Of a stretch of DNA of 12,676 bases, positions 6,904-12,676 are shown piece after piece. The first letter of the stretch is position 1. The number at the start of each line of letters is the position of its first letter. The stretch lies in contig DAIEIZ010000083.1 in NCBI GenBank assembly GCA_027351145.1, positions 1 through 12,676 of the forward strand, read 5' to 3'. The position numbers were made by a program, and so were the translations under genes. Below the pieces are notes generated by a model, which made no database searches, was not told the origin of the DNA, and worked only from the letters and a program-made list of their open reading frames with translations. The DNA is from Candidatus Moraniibacteriota bacterium. Its GTDB lineage: Bacteria > Patescibacteriota > Minisyncoccia > Moranbacterales > UBA2206.

Positions 6904-7833
6904 TTATTTAGTTAATGCTTCGGTTAATGGCGGCACAATTTGTTTTTTGCGAGAAACGACTTTCGGCAAAAACATTTCGCTACCTGTTACCTTCCCAGCA
7001 AATACTTTCTCCAAAAGCGCCTGTTCTTTTTCACTGATAATAAACAATACGCTATTTTGCGCGACGATATCTACCAGCATAAAAACAATGTAATCCAATT
7101 TCTCTTTTTGCTTTTTCTCTGCTAGCAGGTTCGTGATTTTTTCCTTCTCAGCTAAAACGCTTTCGGGTTTGGTTGTTTCCCAAGCAGCGATTCCAACCTT
7201 ACTCTTTCCCATTTCAAATACTTTGTAATCCTGAGTAATGAGCGTTGCGAGAGAAATTCCCTTGAGACTTGATTTAGCCGAAAACAAATCCACTACAAAT
7301 TGTTTCAGATTTAGCTTAGCAATCTTGTTTAACTCTTTTACTAATTTTCTATCCACTTCCGTTGTCGTTGGTGAATTCAAATTCAGCGTATCCGACAAAA
7401 TTCCAGAGAGCATCAATTTCGCAATATTGGCTGGAATTTTTTTGCCTGCTTCCGCGTACATTCTCGCCAAAACCGAAGCGGTGCTACCAATCGGATCGGT
7501 TCGCAAAAAAATTGGAGCTTCCAATTGCAGATTAATTTTGTGGTGATCAATGATTCTTTCAATTTGGCCAATCTCTAGACCATCCACTGTTTGACTAAGC
7601 TCATTATGATCAACCAAAACAAAACTGTCATCTTTTGCGACTTTCCTTAGCAGCTGAGGAGCTTGAATTGAAAATTTCTCCAGCACAAACTTCGTCTCAT
7701 TATTCAACTCTCCTGCGCGATAAGCTTTGGCAGAAATTTTTAGTACATTAGCATAATAATGCTCAGCGATCAGACTCGAAACGATCGTATCGGTATCTGG
7801 ATTTTTGTGTCCGATAATAATTATTTTTTTCAT
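6904..7833 (-). CDS. ppaC: Manganese-dependent inorganic pyrophosphatase (family II, DHH)
   Basis: It hydrolyses pyrophosphate to phosphate and so pulls biosynthetic reactions forward. With the start at 7833 it is 309 residues, the family's usual size, and key residues fall at the same numbers I recall for the Bacillus enzyme. These are H9, D13 and D15 in GHKNPDTDT, D75 in VDHNE, the DHH at 96-98, D148 in LSDTLN, and SRKKQ (294-298) with the phosphate-binding R and K in the C-terminal DHHA2 domain. The frame stays open to an ATG at 7905. That ATG lies inside a repeat-like hairpin and would add 24 unconserved residues, so 7833 is preferred. No Shine-Dalgarno site is seen. It is 105 bases after nusA and 18 bases before tig. 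Confidence 0.95.
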   Translation of the reverse strand: MKKIIIIGHKNPDTDTIVSSLIAEHYYANVLKISAKAYRAGELNNETKFVLEKFSIQAPQLLRKVAKDDSFVLVDHNELSQTVDGLEIGQIERIIDHHKINLQLEAPIFLRTDPIGSTASVLARMYAEAGKKIPANIAKLMLSGILSDTLNLNSPTTTEVDRKLVKELNKIAKLNLKQFVVDLFSAKSSLKGISLATLITQDYKVFEMGKSKVGIAAWETTKPESVLAEKEKITNLLAEKKQKEKLDYIVFMLVDIVAQNSVLFIISEKEQALLEKVFAGKVTGSEMFLPKVVSRKKQIVPPLTEALTK

Positions 7834-7900
7834 CTTTTTGATAATTATTTTATTATTTTCGCTTTGACAAAAAACTTCAGAAAAATATACCACCAACTTT

Positions 7901-7926
7901 GTCATTCCCGCCTTCGCGGGGACGAC
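7901..7926. repeat. REP-like GC-rich hairpin between nusA and ppaC
   Basis: GTCATTCCCGC-CTTC-GCGGGGACGAC has a perfect CCCGC/GCGGG core (7907-7911 with 7916-7920) and GTC/GAC ends. It is much richer in GC than its AT-rich surroundings. The pattern resembles short extragenic palindromes dispersed in many bacterial genomes, but only one copy is seen here. In the nusA-ppaC mRNA it could stabilise or partly terminate. Confidence 0.5.
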
Positions 7927-7938
7927 ATAAATTAAATT

Positions 7939-9267
7939 TTACTTTTCTGTTTTATCTTCGGTCACTTCTTCCTCCGCCTTTCCCTCTACCACTTCCACAA
8001 CATCTTCCTCTTTTTCTTCTACTTGCTGTTCACTGTTCTCTGTTTCCTGCTCACTGTCTTCTGTTCCTACTCCCGCGATATCAATCTTCCAACCAGTTAG
8101 TTTTGCAGCCAAACGCACATTCTGTCCTCGCTTTCCAATTGCCAGCGATAGCTGTTCTTCCGGCACAACAGTCGTTGCTTTCTTTTCCCCTTCATCCAAA
8201 TCAACTCTAAGCACTTTCGCAGGACTCAACGCCGCTGAGATAAATTTCGCGGGATCTTCGTTCCAAAGAATAATATCAATTTTTTCTCCCCCCAATTCTT
8301 CAATGATCGCTTGTACTCTTGTTCCTTTTTGTCCCACGCAAGATCCAATCGGATCAATTCCTTCTTCTGTTGAAGCGACAGCTACTTTCGTGCGCTCTCC
8401 CGCTTCTCGGGCAATTGCTTTGATCTCAACTGTTCCGGCAAAAATTTCCGGCACTTCTAACTCAAAAAGACGTCGCACCATGTCAGGGTGGACACGACTG
8501 AGTGTGATGCCAGGACCTTTCGTACCCACATCAACTTTCGCCAAATAGACCTTCACTCTCTGTCCGATGCGATAATTTTCTCTTTCAACTTGCTCCCCGG
8601 GAAAAAGTACGCCGACTGATTTTCCGATATCAATAAAAACATTGCGTCCTTCCACTCTTTGCACGACGCCGGAAATCACTTCACCTTCCTTGTTTTTGTA
8701 TTCCTCAAACATTGAATCTCTTTCTGCTTCGCGGATTCTTTGAATGATCACTTGCTTGGCTGTTTGCGCTGCTACGCGACCGTAATCTTTTTCTTCAGGA
8801 AGAACTGTTTCGATGATATCCCCGACCACGGCTTTTTTCTTAATTTTCTTAGCCTGCTCCAAAGTCAAATCACGCTCAGGATTAAAACGAGGTAATCTCT
8901 CCTCATCATTACCTTCCGCGTCACCGTGCGTTCTTTCCTGATAGCCCTGTTTTTCCTCCACTTCTTTTTCTTCCTTCTCCTCCACAAACTCTCGAGTCGT
9001 CTCGTCAACCACTTCTTTCACCAGATAGAATTTCGCGCCACCACTAACTTCATCAAATTCAGCGCGGATATTTTGACCTTTTTTTCCATAATCTTTTTTG
9101 TACGCCGCCGCCAGAGCCGCCGCAATTGTTTCAATCACTTTTTCTTTTGAAATTCCCTTTTCCTCACAAAGCGCTGAGATTGCACTTCCAAAATCGCCCG
9201 TTCCTCGTGGGGCCTCCTCTTCTTCTTTGGTCTTTCTTGGCTTTCGAATTTGTCCAAGTTTTCGCAT
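7939..9267 (-). CDS. nusA: Transcription termination/antitermination factor NusA
   Basis: NusA binds RNA polymerase and nascent RNA, and controls pausing, intrinsic termination and antitermination. The protein has 442 residues. The polymerase-binding N-terminal domain begins near residue 30 (LCEEKGISKEKVIETIAAAL). An S1 domain is at about 195-255. KH1 has its GxxG as GQKG (312-315), and KH2 has GKRG (378-381) followed by QNVRLAAKLTGW. Three oddities are visible: a basic then acidic extension of about 25 residues before the usual start, an acidic insert at about 94-127, and an acidic low-complexity tail (402-442) in place of the AR repeats of E. coli. No alternative ATG, GTG or TTG is in frame near residue 25. 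The neighbours rimP, rbfA and infB are absent. It has its own strong promoter and probably heads a nusA-ppaC-tig-clpP unit. Confidence 0.95.
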   Translation of the reverse strand: MRKLGQIRKPRKTKEEEEAPRGTGDFGSAISALCEEKGISKEKVIETIAAALAAAYKKDYGKKGQNIRAEFDEVSGGAKFYLVKEVVDETTREFVEEKEEKEVEEKQGYQERTHGDAEGNDEERLPRFNPERDLTLEQAKKIKKKAVVGDIIETVLPEEKDYGRVAAQTAKQVIIQRIREAERDSMFEEYKNKEGEVISGVVQRVEGRNVFIDIGKSVGVLFPGEQVERENYRIGQRVKVYLAKVDVGTKGPGITLSRVHPDMVRRLFELEVPEIFAGTVEIKAIAREAGERTKVAVASTEEGIDPIGSCVGQKGTRVQAIIEELGGEKIDIILWNEDPAKFISAALSPAKVLRVDLDEGEKKATTVVPEEQLSLAIGKRGQNVRLAAKLTGWKIDIAGVGTEDSEQETENSEQQVEEKEEDVVEVVEGKAEEEVTEDKTEK

Positions 9268-9305
9268 AGTATTATTTTTTAAATAATTAAAATCCTAATT
9301 AACTT

Positions 9306-9332
9306 AAATAAAAAGCCCGCTTTCGCGAACCT
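9306..9332 (-). terminator. Attenuator-like terminator in the nusA leader
   Basis: On the minus strand AGGTTCGC (9332-9325), GAAA loop, GCGGGCTT (9320-9313), then TTTTTATTT (9314-9306). The 8-bp stem includes three G-U pairs and the T-run is interrupted, so it is a weak intrinsic terminator. It lies between the nusA promoter (9358-9387) and the nusA start (9267), and would end a transcript of about 45 bases. No minus-strand gene precedes it that it could otherwise serve. Confidence 0.6.
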
Positions 9333-9357
9333 GGAATACTTCTCTATCAACAAATAT

Positions 9358-9387
9358 ATTATAGACTGCAAATCCCTTTTTTGTCAA
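9358..9387 (-). promoter_or_regulatory. nusA promoter with perfect boxes
   Basis: On the minus strand TTGACA (9387-9382), 18 bases, then TATAAT (9363-9358). Both hexamers match sigma-70 consensus exactly. Transcription would start near 9351, about 84 bases before the nusA ATG. Confidence 0.85.
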
Positions 9388-9446
9388 ACACTAATTTTTT
9401 CCCGTTAGTTAGCCAAAATTACATCATAGGACCAATCTCAAATTGA

Positions 9447-9475
9447 TTGACAGAATTAATGATAGGTGTTAGATT
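9447..9475 (+). promoter_or_regulatory. Promoter of the 250-residue unknown gene
   Basis: TTGACA (9447-9452), 17 bases, TAGATT (9470-9475). The -35 box is perfect and the -10 box matches at four of six positions. It reads rightward into the gene at 9561 and is divergent from the nusA promoter. Confidence 0.55.
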
Positions 9476-9520
9476 ATTTTAAAATAGTCTTTTAAAAAAC
9501 AATTACATCTCAATGTAATT
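9471..9520 (+). promoter_or_regulatory. Two inverted repeats, operator-like, at the 9561 promoter
   Basis: AGATTATTTT (9471-9480) is a near-perfect inverted repeat of AAAATAGTCT (9481-9490); it overlaps the -10 box and the expected start site. AATTACAT (9501-9508) and ATGTAATT (9513-9520) form a perfect 8-bp inverted repeat around CTCA. Both could be protein-binding sites, or the second could be a leader hairpin. Confidence 0.45.
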
Positions 9521-9560
9521 TAAATAAATGAAATAAACACTCAGATAAGGAGAGAGAAAC

Positions 9561-10313
9561 ATGAATGCACATGGTTTTGGTGGCTCTGTAGCAGGAATTC
9601 CAGTCAGGGGAGGCATTGTTAGTATTGATAGCGCAGATGCTACAACAATAATTAATGCAGCCTCAGGTTTAATGAGGACAACAGCAAGCATGGCAGCAGC
9701 TGGTGCGCGTGTCTTAGGAAAAGGGCTAATTGTTGGGGGCGGATTTGCCTTGGCAACGGCCTTTCTAGCACCATTGGTTAGTGGCATGTCAATAACGACT
9801 TCTCCGAAAATGCCAATATTTTCCCTGGCACGAATCAAAACTTTGAGTAGGGAATTTTTGGGGATTTGTGTAACAGATATCTTCGATTGTAATTGTGATG
9901 GTGAGAATTTGAGAATTCCAACACATACTATAAACAAGATAAAATTTAATTATTGTGGTGGTGCTGATTATAGTGGATATGACGTTGAGTTGATTGACGG
10001 CTCAAGATACAGCCGCTGCAAGTCAAATACACACCAACTTTCTTTCCTGACGATTTGCGGAGACCAGAATTTTTTGCTTTTTTGCAAAGTAGATATTCCA
10101 AATGCAAAGCGAGGTTTTTTCTCTAAACAAAAAAAGTGGATTCCTCATAAGCCATCTCGTAACTGTGGATACTATAATTCTATTGAAGGCGTAACAGTAA
10201 ACGATCTCATTGATTTGCGTCATCGCTTAAGATTTGCTTTTGAAAACAATCTTGACGCGGTAATTAATACAATAGGAAGGGAGGAATTCGCTAAATACTT
10301 CGTTTTGAGTTGA
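9561..10313 (+). CDS. Unknown cysteine-rich protein with one membrane segment
   Basis: I do not recognise this 250-residue protein. The N-terminus is rich in Gly, Ala and Ser (residues 1-50) and lacks a classical signal peptide. One hydrophobic, glycine-rich segment follows at about 54-76 (LIVGGGFALATAFLAPLV), likely membrane-spanning or a fusion-type helix. The rest looks like a folded domain with eight cysteines (103, 110, 112, 132, 153, 166, 175, 202). These include a DCNCDG motif, so metal binding or disulfides are possible. The start at 9561 is fixed by AAGGAGAGAG ending 4 bases upstream, with its GGAG core about 10 bases away. It ends with tandem TGA TAG. No terminator follows, so it is probably cotranscribed with the small gene ending at 10628. 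Confidence 0.75.
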   Translation: MNAHGFGGSVAGIPVRGGIVSIDSADATTIINAASGLMRTTASMAAAGARVLGKGLIVGGGFALATAFLAPLVSGMSITTSPKMPIFSLARIKTLSREFLGICVTDIFDCNCDGENLRIPTHTINKIKFNYCGGADYSGYDVELIDGSRYSRCKSNTHQLSFLTICGDQNFLLFCKVDIPNAKRGFFSKQKKWIPHKPSRNCGYYNSIEGVTVNDLIDLRHRLRFAFENNLDAVINTIGREEFAKYFVLS

Positions 10314-10397
10314 TAGCGAGCGTTTCTAGACAGAAGAAGTGCATGGCACTGGATTAAGAATGATAACGAAGAAATCTCACCTTGAAATGGAGGAGGC

Positions 10398-10628
10398 TTG
10401 CTTCGAAAACAGGTACGATTATTACCAATGCCCCCGATGTATGATGACCAGGAAAAGGAAAAACGGATTTTTCAACTCAGACATGATTTAAAATGTATCA
10501 CAAGAAGAAGCGAAGAAGTTGATCAAAAAACTTTTTCTATCGGAGCTAAGGTAGCTGGTACAATAATTGCGATTGGTGAAACAATCCTGTTATGCGCGGC
10601 TGTGGGTGGCGACAAAAATGAACCGTAA
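10398..10628 (+). CDS. Small unknown protein with a C-terminal membrane helix; 5' end uncertain
   Basis: From TTG 10398 it has 76 residues: a charged N-terminal half (QEKEKRIFQLRHDLK) and one hydrophobic helix at about 48-70 (AGTIIAIGETILLCAAVGG). I recognise no family. GGAGGAGG lies just before the TTG, but the spacing is short (4 bases from GGAGG). A second frame, open from 10330 with GTG 10339 or ATG 10360, reads EACFENRYDYYQCP up to a CCCCC run (10431-10435). A one-base shift there would join it smoothly to this frame. The true gene may therefore start at 10339 or 10360 and be broken, slipped or mis-sequenced at that run. It lies in the 9561 transcript and is followed by a strong terminator. 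Confidence 0.5.
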   Translation: MLRKQVRLLPMPPMYDDQEKEKRIFQLRHDLKCITRRSEEVDQKTFSIGAKVAGTIIAIGETILLCAAVGGDKNEP

Positions 10629-10644
10629 AAAATAACCGGGAATA

Positions 10645-10677
10645 AAAGGGCAACATCACATTGTGATGCTGCCCTTT
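10645..10677 (+). terminator. Strong terminator after the small membrane protein gene
   Basis: AAAGGGCA (10645-10652) pairs with TGCCCTTT (10670-10677). Inside, after one mismatch, CATCAC (10654-10659) pairs with GTGATG (10663-10668) around ATT. The 14 base pairs are followed by AAATTT. It ends the 9561-10628 transcript. Confidence 0.8.
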
Positions 10678-10879
10678 AAATTTGCTAAATTTAGCCCTAT
10701 TTCGGTTAATTTTGTCCTGTTTTTGCTTATTCTAAACCACTTTCAACCTTTTCGAAGTTCTTGACGCATTTTTTCAAAACTTTGGCCCAAAATAGCCCCG
10801 AATCGCCTTTTTACCTCAAATCCCAAGAAATTAAAATGGCTTATTTAAAGCCTAATTTTTTCATATCCCCAAACCGAGA
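10678..10879. other. Intergenic segment, T-rich, with a minus-strand open stretch
   Basis: No plus-strand gene is seen. On the minus strand 10844 to 10656 is one open frame interrupted by a single TGA (10745-10743). It reads protein-like, for example RFGAILGQSFEKMRQELRK before the TGA and RISKNRTKLTEIGLNLAN after it. It has no clear Shine-Dalgarno site and its end overlaps the terminator at 10645. It may be a decayed small gene or a repeat. Near the right end GGCTT-ATTTA-AAGCC (10838-10852) followed by TAA and T6 is a weak terminator-like hairpin on the plus strand. Confidence 0.35.
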
Positions 10880-10908
10880 TTGACTTTTTTGCTATTTTGT
10901 GCTAATAT
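10880..10908 (+). promoter_or_regulatory. Promoter of the 11020 transcription unit
   Basis: TTGACT (10880-10885), 17 bases, TAATAT (10903-10908). The boxes match the consensus at five and four of six positions. Transcription would start near 10915, giving a leader of about 105 bases. Confidence 0.6.
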
Positions 10909-10910
10909 AC

Positions 10911-10976
10911 AAAGTTGGAGCGCTAGCCGCGACAACTCGACTTTGAAAGCAAAAGGGTCGAATGGTCGGCTCTTTT
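10911..10976 (+). promoter_or_regulatory. Two hairpins in the leader of the 11020 unit
   Basis: Hairpin 1: AGTTG (10913-10917) with CAACT (10933-10937), and inside it CGC (10921-10923) with GCG (10929-10931). Hairpin 2: AAAAG (10951-10955) with CTTTT (10972-10976), and GTCG (10957-10960) with CGGC (10967-10970). Hairpin 2 ends in TTTT and could act as a weak terminator. This is a candidate cis-regulatory leader, but it matches no riboswitch class I know. Confidence 0.35.
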
Positions 10977-11008
10977 ACAACCAAATACTCTACTACAAAA
11001 TCAATTAT

Positions 11009-11015
11009 GGAGGTG
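11009..11015 (+). promoter_or_regulatory. Consensus Shine-Dalgarno site of the 11020 gene
   Basis: GGAGGTG ends 4 bases before ATG 11020, with the GGAGG core 6 bases away. It fixes the start of the 239-residue protein. Confidence 0.8.
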
Positions 11016-11019
11016 TGCT

Positions 11020-11739
11020 ATGTTTAGTTGGTTAAAAAAACTTTTGGGTTTTGGTGGGGAAGTGGCTTTGGATACAGCATTCATCAAAGGCGTCCCAGCA
11101 ATCTGGAATTGGTTAAAGCAGACACATGCGGACCTACCCGACTCAGTCAAACAAAGACTTCCCGGTTTTCTGGGAATAGATTTAAATGACGAGCAAATCT
11201 ACGGGGGCGTACTTGGTCAATTGCCACCCAAAGAACAAGTTGTAATCTCTGGCTTTCTTTCTCAATGTAAGGACTATGAGCGCAACCGGTTTATTAATGT
11301 GGTTGCGGGCATGGAAGTCGTTGATGAGGGGAAGACAGACGAGAAAAAAGAAAGTTTTGATGACAATGGGAAAAAAGTCGTCGAAACGAAATCCGGCAGC
11401 AAAAGCAAAAAGGATAAAAGGAAAGAGTTTCTGGAAAGTTTTGCCAAAGTTATCACGGATGAATTCAACGGCGATTTTGAAAAAGCATATGCTTATTGCG
11501 TTGCCGGAAGAATGATCATTCCTGATCCGCTGCACCAAAAAGCGCTAAGGAATTTCACCGAAGGTACGGCTTGGTTTAAAAATGTCATACTTGCTCCCTT
11601 TGGTGCCGTGTCAATTAAAGATCTAGCCCAAAAGGCAAGTCAGAAACTTTCCCAAAATTCAGCTAATCTGAACGCATCAGCTCAATCCTTTGAGGACAGA
11701 GCAAAAGCATTCTACGAAAAATCAAAAAATAAAAGATAA
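11020..11739 (+). CDS. Unknown 239-residue protein with amphipathic N-terminus
   Basis: I do not recognise a family. The N-terminus (MFSWLKKLLGFGGEVAL) is basic and amphipathic, which suits peripheral membrane binding rather than a cleaved signal. Residues 20-100 look globular, with LPDSVKQRLPGFLGIDLNDEQ. Residues 103-137 are a highly charged low-complexity linker (GSKSKKDKRK). Residues 138-200 look helical, with FLESFAKVITDEFNGDFEKAYAYC. The C-terminal 40 residues are polar, alanine- and lysine-rich and probably helical. There are two cysteines (83, 160). It is the first gene of a transcript with the multi-pass membrane protein 16 bases downstream, so the two products may act together at the membrane. 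The function is unknown. Confidence 0.75.
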   Translation: MFSWLKKLLGFGGEVALDTAFIKGVPAIWNWLKQTHADLPDSVKQRLPGFLGIDLNDEQIYGGVLGQLPPKEQVVISGFLSQCKDYERNRFINVVAGMEVVDEGKTDEKKESFDDNGKKVVETKSGSKSKKDKRKEFLESFAKVITDEFNGDFEKAYAYCVAGRMIIPDPLHQKALRNFTEGTAWFKNVILAPFGAVSIKDLAQKASQKLSQNSANLNASAQSFEDRAKAFYEKSKNKR

Positions 11740-11755
11740 GGAAGGATGGTGCACA

Positions 11756-12676
11756 ATGCCAATACTAATTACAATAGTTGTGATTGGACTTTTATTCTTT
11801 TCTGTCGCCATTCGAACAAGAATCAAAAACTTGCTCGTTGGCACCGGCTATTACTTGGCCGGAACATGGAATAACATTAGCCCGACCATCAGAGACATAA
11901 TGCAAATCGGAATTCTGATTGGCATAATTGGCTGGGCAACAATGATTGCACTAATGATCGGGTTGGGCGCTTATGCCAATTCCATAGGATGGGCAATTTT
12001 TATCAGTATAGTCTTCCCATTCTGGTTCATAGCCTTCATTATGCCTCCGGCCTTAAATAAGCTATGGGTATTTGGACCAATATTTCGGATATCCAGATGT
12101 CTAATTTGTCCATTGGCCATAGCAATGATCGTATTATTGATTGGAGTCTGGTCACCCGCGGTGAAAAGTGCCATAGACCGGAAAGCCAGCGCATTTAAAA
12201 ATGGCGCTGCCATTAGCCTCAATGAGAGTTCCAGTCACAGCGAATCAGAATCTGGGTCTTTCAGAAAAGTCAGCGAAAGAACCATGACCGTGAGAAACCG
12301 CAACGATGATAGCGATTCGTTTGTGGTTGAATCTGGTGACGTTGTAAAAATCGCCAGCTGGAATGGTATCCAAGCGACCGAATTTCGCGAGGGCTTCAGC
12401 CGCATAGTCGCCAAAAATATTCTTGGCCACTATGACGGCGCAAAAGTCGGCTGGGTACCAACTCGACTACTCGAGGAAGGCGCTTCCGCACCGAAGTCCC
12501 CCGAAACAGACAGCTTAAAAAGCTCTCTGATAAAAAACTTTCCTGCCACTATTGAAATAACCGGCGGAAAGAATTACTTCAAGAGTTTTGAAATGTCAAA
12601 GGGGAAATATAAAGTCTCTCCGGTCGACACCGAGGTTAATCTCGGTGAAGGTCGGAAAGTCAGAAAAGATGGAAAA
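11756..12676 (+). CDS. Unknown multi-pass membrane protein with SH3-like segment (partial, runs off the window)
   Basis: The frame is open from ATG 11756 to the last base, giving 307 residues so far with no stop. AAGGAAGGA lies about 9 bases upstream. Four hydrophobic segments are visible: about 2-18, 50-72, 77-97 and 114-133 (CLICPLAIAMIVLLIGVW). A polar, serine-rich linker follows (155-175, with SSSHSESESGS). Residues 188-240 resemble a bacterial SH3-like fold: VVESGDVVKIASWNG, and then GWVPTRLLEE, the typical closing strand. A further domain begins near 262 (FPATIEITGGKNYF). SH3-like domains in bacteria often bind cell wall or other ligands, so a sensor or envelope role is possible but unproven. 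It follows the 239-residue gene after 16 bases and should be cotranscribed. Confidence 0.8.
   Translation, partial: MPILITIVVIGLLFFSVAIRTRIKNLLVGTGYYLAGTWNNISPTIRDIMQIGILIGIIGWATMIALMIGLGAYANSIGWAIFISIVFPFWFIAFIMPPALNKLWVFGPIFRISRCLICPLAIAMIVLLIGVWSPAVKSAIDRKASAFKNGAAISLNESSSHSESESGSFRKVSERTMTVRNRNDDSDSFVVESGDVVKIASWNGIQATEFREGFSRIVAKNILGHYDGAKVGWVPTRLLEEGASAPKSPETDSLKSSLIKNFPATIEITGGKNYFKSFEMSKGKYKVSPVDTEVNLGEGRKVRKDGK

Noticed and set aside
7842..7870. Leaderless ppaC promoter (TTGTCA, 17 bases, TAATTA)
   Set aside because: The -10 element matches the consensus at only two of six positions. The position is suggestive but unsupported.
7834..7905. Longer ppaC starting at ATG 7905
   Set aside because: That ATG lies in the REP-like hairpin. 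Starting at 7833 places the metal ligands at the family's expected numbers and gives 309 residues.
9503..9937. Minus-strand 144-codon frame opposite the 9561 gene
   Set aside because: The plus-strand frame is longer, has a promoter and a Shine-Dalgarno site, and has a more natural composition.
1..12676. Reassigned TGA codon (glycine, as in Absconditabacteria/Gracilibacteria)
   Set aside because: Two genes end in TGA followed at once by another stop, and one intergenic stretch has a single TGA. However, all long genes reach natural length with no internal TGA, and their glycines use GGN codons.

Overview
The window most likely comes from a small-genome bacterium of the Candidate Phyla Radiation (Patescibacteria, Parcubacteria-like). 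This is inferred from the mix of compact housekeeping genes, the AT-rich spacers, a short-tailed NusA that is not followed by rimP/infB neighbours, and several lineage-specific unknown proteins. Nothing here names a species. The standard genetic code fits all the long genes: none needs an in-frame TGA.

Layout. Positions 1-480 hold no intact gene, only coding-like fragments in shifting frames. A 15-bp terminator hairpin (492-524) follows. Next is a minus-strand tRNA pair, tRNA-Pro(UGG) then tRNA-Gly(GCC), with its own promoter at 864-892. A second strong hairpin (901-928) ends the HU transcript. HU (975-1259, minus) has a consensus Shine-Dalgarno site and an unusually long, hairpin-rich leader that contains a possible 24-codon reading frame. 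Then come RNase Y (rny, minus), divergent from phosphoglycerate mutase (gpmI, plus). gpmI converges on clpP and shares a bidirectional terminator with it.

From 4906 to 9267 four minus-strand genes lie in a row. In transcription order they are nusA, ppaC (manganese pyrophosphatase), tig (trigger factor) and clpP. A perfect sigma-70 promoter (TTGACA, 18 bp, TATAAT) stands upstream of nusA. Between it and the nusA start is a weak hairpin followed by an interrupted T-run, which looks like a transcription attenuator. NusA itself promotes termination at such sites, so autoregulation is plausible.

From 9440 to the end the window changes character. Four plus-strand genes of unrecognised family follow: a 250-residue cysteine-rich membrane protein, a small single-helix membrane protein (possibly split by a frameshift at a C5 run), a 239-residue soluble or peripheral protein, and a membrane protein with four helices and an SH3-like segment that runs off the end. 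They are arranged as two transcription units with good promoters, operator-like or leader hairpins and a strong terminator. Three of the four have clear Shine-Dalgarno sites, while the housekeeping genes to the left (except HU) have none. This accessory cluster is the part most likely to hold an undescribed system, but its function cannot be read from the sequence.
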